A DNA stretch of 6,175 bases, from contig JAQGHE010000016.1 of NCBI GenBank assembly GCA_028288985.1, forward strand, positions 1 to 6,175, given 5' to 3'. Under the pieces are notes generated by a model. That model worked only from the letters and a program-made list of their open reading frames with translations, made no database searches and was not told where the DNA came from. Made by a program: the position numbers and the translations under genes. The DNA comes from Candidatus Saccharimonadota bacterium. Its GTDB lineage: Bacteria > Patescibacteriota > Saccharimonadia > Saccharimonadales > UBA10212. Below are positions 4,768 through 6,175 of this stretch, piece by piece (the stretch's first letter is position 1; each line of letters begins with the position of its first letter).

Positions 4768-5328
4768 CTACGTCTGTAGAGAAGTATTTCCCAGAGAGCG
4801 AAGTACATGCCCATCACCTTCAGATAGATTCTCCGGGGCTGCTGTGATAAAAGCTAAATCAGCTATTGTTATATCTTGATCTAGAAGATTAATAAAACAC
4901 GTCATAAGCAACCTAGTTTCGTTTGAGACTTTTACCTTAACGATTCTGACACCATATCTAACATCTTTATAAAGCATATTTGCGGCCGCTGCATGAGCCA
5001 TTTCATGCTCAAGACTTTCTCGGCTCCATGCATCTAGTTGTTGTTTTGAAGTAAAAGGTGGGTAAATAGCTTTCATAGCTTGTCTAACTAGCACAGGGAA
5101 CGCATGCGCATCTTCAATAATTATGTCTCCAGGTAGGTCAATATTGAAGCCAGGGACTAAAGTTGCATCGCCTACTTCAGCAATACCCTTTAACTTTTTA
5201 GCATTAACAAGCGCACTAGATAAAGAAAGCCCACTTTCACTCAACTCCACCAAGGGCGCGCAGCTAATGGCATTATATATGGCATCGTGGAAGTCATAAC
5301 TAGCTGGGATATTCTCAGCAGTGCTCAT
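4768..5328 (-). CDS. Hypothetical protein with HEMAH (HExxH) putative zinc-protease motif, 186 aa
   Basis: I cannot assign a family. The centre carries SLEHEMAHAAAANML (105-119), an HExxH zinc site with H108, E109 and H112 in a helix, as in many metallopeptidases. A third ligand is not certain: the segment APENLSEGDGH (164-174) offers E166, E170, D172 and H174, and its order (HExxH helix, strand pairs around 127-145, acidic SEGD) recalls small proteins loosely similar to FtsH-type M41 peptidases. No signal peptide or TM helix is seen, so it would be cytoplasmic. The N-terminus (1-60) is unremarkable. The ATG at 5328 has an extended -10 at leaderless spacing and no Shine-Dalgarno. It lies alone between sites 5 and 6; its last codons and stop take part in an inverted repeat with site 5. 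A peptidase function is plausible but unproven. Confidence 0.8.
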   Translation of the reverse strand: MSTAENIPASYDFHDAIYNAISCAPLVELSESGLSLSSALVNAKKLKGIAEVGDATLVPGFNIDLPGDIIIEDAHAFPVLVRQAMKAIYPPFTSKQQLDAWSRESLEHEMAHAAAANMLYKDVRYGVRIVKVKVSNETRLLMTCFINLLDQDITIADLAFITAAPENLSEGDGHVLRSLGNTSLQT

Positions 5329-5366
5329 TACTATATAATAACATATTTATTTTATTATGTATATAG
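5329..5366 (-). promoter_or_regulatory. Leaderless extended -10 promoter within an AT-rich inverted repeat, for the HEMAH gene
   Basis: Minus strand reads TGT-TATTAT (the hexamer at 5335-5340), ATAGTA, ATG. As elsewhere, the -10 ends 6 nt before the start codon. The whole segment back to site 6 is almost pure A/T and forms an inverted repeat: CTATATA at 5331-5337 against TATATAG at 5360-5366, with further AATAA/TTATT pairing inside. It may be an operator or simply AT-rich promoter DNA. Confidence 0.5.
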
Positions 5367-5367
5367 A

Positions 5368-5398
5368 TGGCTCCCCCTAGTGGACGTACTTCGCAACT
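5368..5398 (-). repeat. GGAGCCA site 6 (copy c of the 25-30 bp family)
   Basis: Minus strand AGTTGCGAAGTACGTCC followed by ACTAGGGGGAGCCA, identical to copy b apart from one extra G. Unlike the other copies it does not follow a minus-strand gene here. It lies in the divergent region between the HEMAH gene and the plus-strand hydrolase, about where base composition jumps to high GC, so it may mark a junction. Confidence 0.75.
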
Positions 5399-5411
5399 AC
5401 ATCCCAAGCTC

Positions 5412-5440
5412 AGGCTCCGGGTGCAGGTCTTGAACGTACA
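5412..5440 (-). repeat. Possible degenerate tRNA 3' half
   Basis: Minus strand reads GTACG, TTCAAGA, CCTGC, ACCCGGA, G, CCT. The middle is a perfect T-loop (TTCRANN) followed by a T-stem-like strand, an acceptor-like strand, discriminator G and CCT in place of CCA. The 5' T-stem strand pairs poorly with CCTGC and no tRNA body lies upstream. The same bases are used by the plus-strand promoter at 5430-5458, so this reading is tentative. Confidence 0.25.
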
Positions 5441-5458
5441 TATTAAGACCTGTAAGAT
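5424..5458 (+). promoter_or_regulatory. Sigma70-type promoter with overlapping inverted repeat, for the hydrolase
   Basis: Plus strand: -35 TTGAAC (5430-5435), 17-nt spacer, -10 TAAGAT (5453-5458). A perfect 8-bp inverted repeat, CAGGTCTT (5424-5431) and AAGACCTG (5445-5452), overlaps the start of the -35 and ends next to the -10, the usual place for a dimeric repressor to act. It has no T-run, so it is not a terminator. A leader of about 65 nt would precede the Shine-Dalgarno. No regulator gene is visible in the window. Confidence 0.6.
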
Positions 5459-5530
5459 CTCAATCGTTAAGATTTTTACCGCCAGGGTGCCCACTGCTGC
5501 CGCATACTACTTACCAACAAGGAGAACATG

Positions 5531-5617
5531 ATGGCTAGTCAACCGAGCAAAAGCGCAAAGAGTATCGTTCTCGGCGACCGGTCACGGCCGAAGAAAAGAA
5601 GAAGTTCGATAAGATGA
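5531..5617 (+). CDS. Short upstream ORF (28 aa), coupled by ATGA to the hydrolase, or a frameshifted hydrolase N-terminus
   Basis: AAGGAG (5519-5524) precedes ATGATG; from the second ATG (6-7 nt spacing) a basic 28-aa peptide is read (MASQPSKSAKS, ending KKRRSSIR). Its TGA overlaps the hydrolase ATG as ATGA (5614-5617), the classic coupling arrangement. Alternatively the hydrolase originally started here: its own frame is open from 5539 and reads STEQKRKEYRSRRPVTAEEK and onward into KKFDKM, blocked from the ATG by one TAG at 5536. A single missing base near 5537-5539 would join them. The sequence alone does not decide between a leader peptide and a frameshift. Confidence 0.4.
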   Translation: MASQPSKSAKSIVLGDRSRPKKRRSSIR

Positions 5618-6175
5618 ATCTCACTGACCACGCCGGAGTCCGGCTTACACACGGCAAGCCCAAGGTCAACGGCATGGAGATCCACTACGCGATCGGCGGC
5701 GCCGGCGAGCCGGTGTTCTTGCTGCACGGCGTGCCGAAGACCATGTCGTACTGGCGCCACGTTGTGCCGCTGCTGACCCCACACTACACTGTCATCGCGG
5801 TTGACAACCGAGGTGCTGGCAGCTCCCAGCGTCCCCTGACCGGCTACGACACCGCCACGATGGCCGGTGACGTCGCCGAACTGGCTACCCACCTGGGCTT
5901 CGACCAGTTCCGCGTCGTCGGCGAGGACTGGGGCGCGGCCATCGCCTACGCCGTCGCTGCCTTCCACCGGCCCCGGGTGCAGCAACTGGTGTTCCAGGAA
6001 ACGCTCCTACCAGGATTACCTGCCGGCCCAGGATTGCCAGGTGGCGAACACGACCCCTCGCTCGCCGCCGACGACATCCGCACCGGCTGGCACTTCAGCT
6101 TCTTCAGCCTGCCGAACCTGCCCGAGCTGCTGCTGGCCGGGCGGGAACGGCCGTTCTGGACATACTACGCCAGAC
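5614..6175 (+). CDS. Alpha/beta hydrolase, epoxide-hydrolase-like (C-terminus cut by window edge)
   Basis: The first 187 residues of an alpha/beta-fold hydrolase. Seen in order: an NGMEIHYAIGG strand (19-29), HGVP oxyanion-hole motif (38-41), DNRGAGSS (64-71) and the nucleophile elbow VGEDWGAA (102-109) with aspartate D105 where lipases have serine. GxDWG is typical of epoxide hydrolases and some dehalogenases. The start of the cap domain follows (ETLLPG, 129-134, and WHFSFFSLPNLPELLLAGRE, 159-178). The catalytic His and third acid lie beyond the edge. The substrate is unknown. The gene is strongly GC-rich with GCC, CTG and GAC codons, unlike the AT-rich neighbours, and is on the opposite strand, suggesting transfer from a high-GC bacterium such as an actinobacterium. 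Start: ATG at 5614, coupled to the upstream ORF; a longer N-terminus is possible if that ORF is a frameshift. Confidence 0.88.
   Translation, partial: MNLTDHAGVRLTHGKPKVNGMEIHYAIGGAGEPVFLLHGVPKTMSYWRHVVPLLTPHYTVIAVDNRGAGSSQRPLTGYDTATMAGDVAELATHLGFDQFRVVGEDWGAAIAYAVAAFHRPRVQQLVFQETLLPGLPAGPGLPGGEHDPSLAADDIRTGWHFSFFSLPNLPELLLAGRERPFWTYYAR

Noticed and set aside
4177..5398. Integron attC sites
   Set aside because: The gene-plus-repeat layout fits, but no copy has paired RYYYAAC and GTTRRRY boxes around a conserved two-stem palindrome, and no integrase is present.
4177..5398. CRISPR array
   Set aside because: Only three repeats, spaced more than 500 bp apart with genes between them.
1854..5440. 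Complete tRNA genes at the GGAGCCA sites
   Set aside because: No site has a matching 5' acceptor strand or anticodon arm 60-80 nt upstream; reading frames or unrelated sequence occupy that space.
5539..5985. 148-aa open frame on the minus strand
   Set aside because: It is the antisense of the hydrolase. The plus frame has clear family motifs; this one is a by-product of high GC with no recognisable domain.

Overview
The window reads as a piece of a chromosome from an uncultured bacterium. It carries mostly short minus-strand genes, most of which have no Shine-Dalgarno sequence and appear to be transcribed from the A of their start codon. Small orphan proteins, leaderless starts and cargo that looks borrowed from high-GC bacteria would fit a Patescibacteria (Saccharibacteria-like) or actinobacterial-type genome. 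No phylogenetic marker is present, so the assignment is tentative.

Layout. From 1815 down to 1 is a minus-strand operon: a DedA/VTT-domain membrane protein, an unrecognised five-helix membrane protein, and a HAD-family phosphatase cut by the left edge. From 1854 to about 5400 is a mosaic of minus-strand single-gene units: a 96-aa orphan, a 183-aa orphan membrane protein, an aldo/keto reductase with a 29-aa remnant of a second one, a GNAT acetyltransferase, and a 186-aa protein with an HEMAH (HExxH) motif. From about 5400 to the right edge lies a plus-strand, high-GC epoxide-hydrolase-like alpha/beta hydrolase, cut by the edge. It has its own sigma70-type promoter, Shine-Dalgarno sequence and short upstream ORF.

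Two patterns tie the middle together. First, six intergenic sites, all on the minus strand, end in GGAGCCA and have the layout of a tRNA 3' end (T-stem 3' strand, 7-nt acceptor strand, discriminator G, CCA). Tail and discriminator resemble tRNA-Asn. Three copies are almost identical over about 25-30 bp, and three are followed by a Rho-independent terminator. Each gap between consecutive copies holds one gene, or in one case one gene plus a remnant. This looks like an array of single-gene insertions at a tRNA 3' end; no integrase lies in the window and no 5' tRNA halves are present. Second, six genes have a -10 element ending exactly 6 nt before the ATG. Five of the six have an extended -10 (TGnTANNNT) with no clear -35; the sixth lacks the extension and has TTGACT at 17 nt. 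The aldo/keto reductase, its remnant and the hydrolase region instead have Shine-Dalgarno sequences, which hints at a different origin.

No shared pathway is evident. The genes look like independent accessory cargo next to a small membrane/phosphatase operon.
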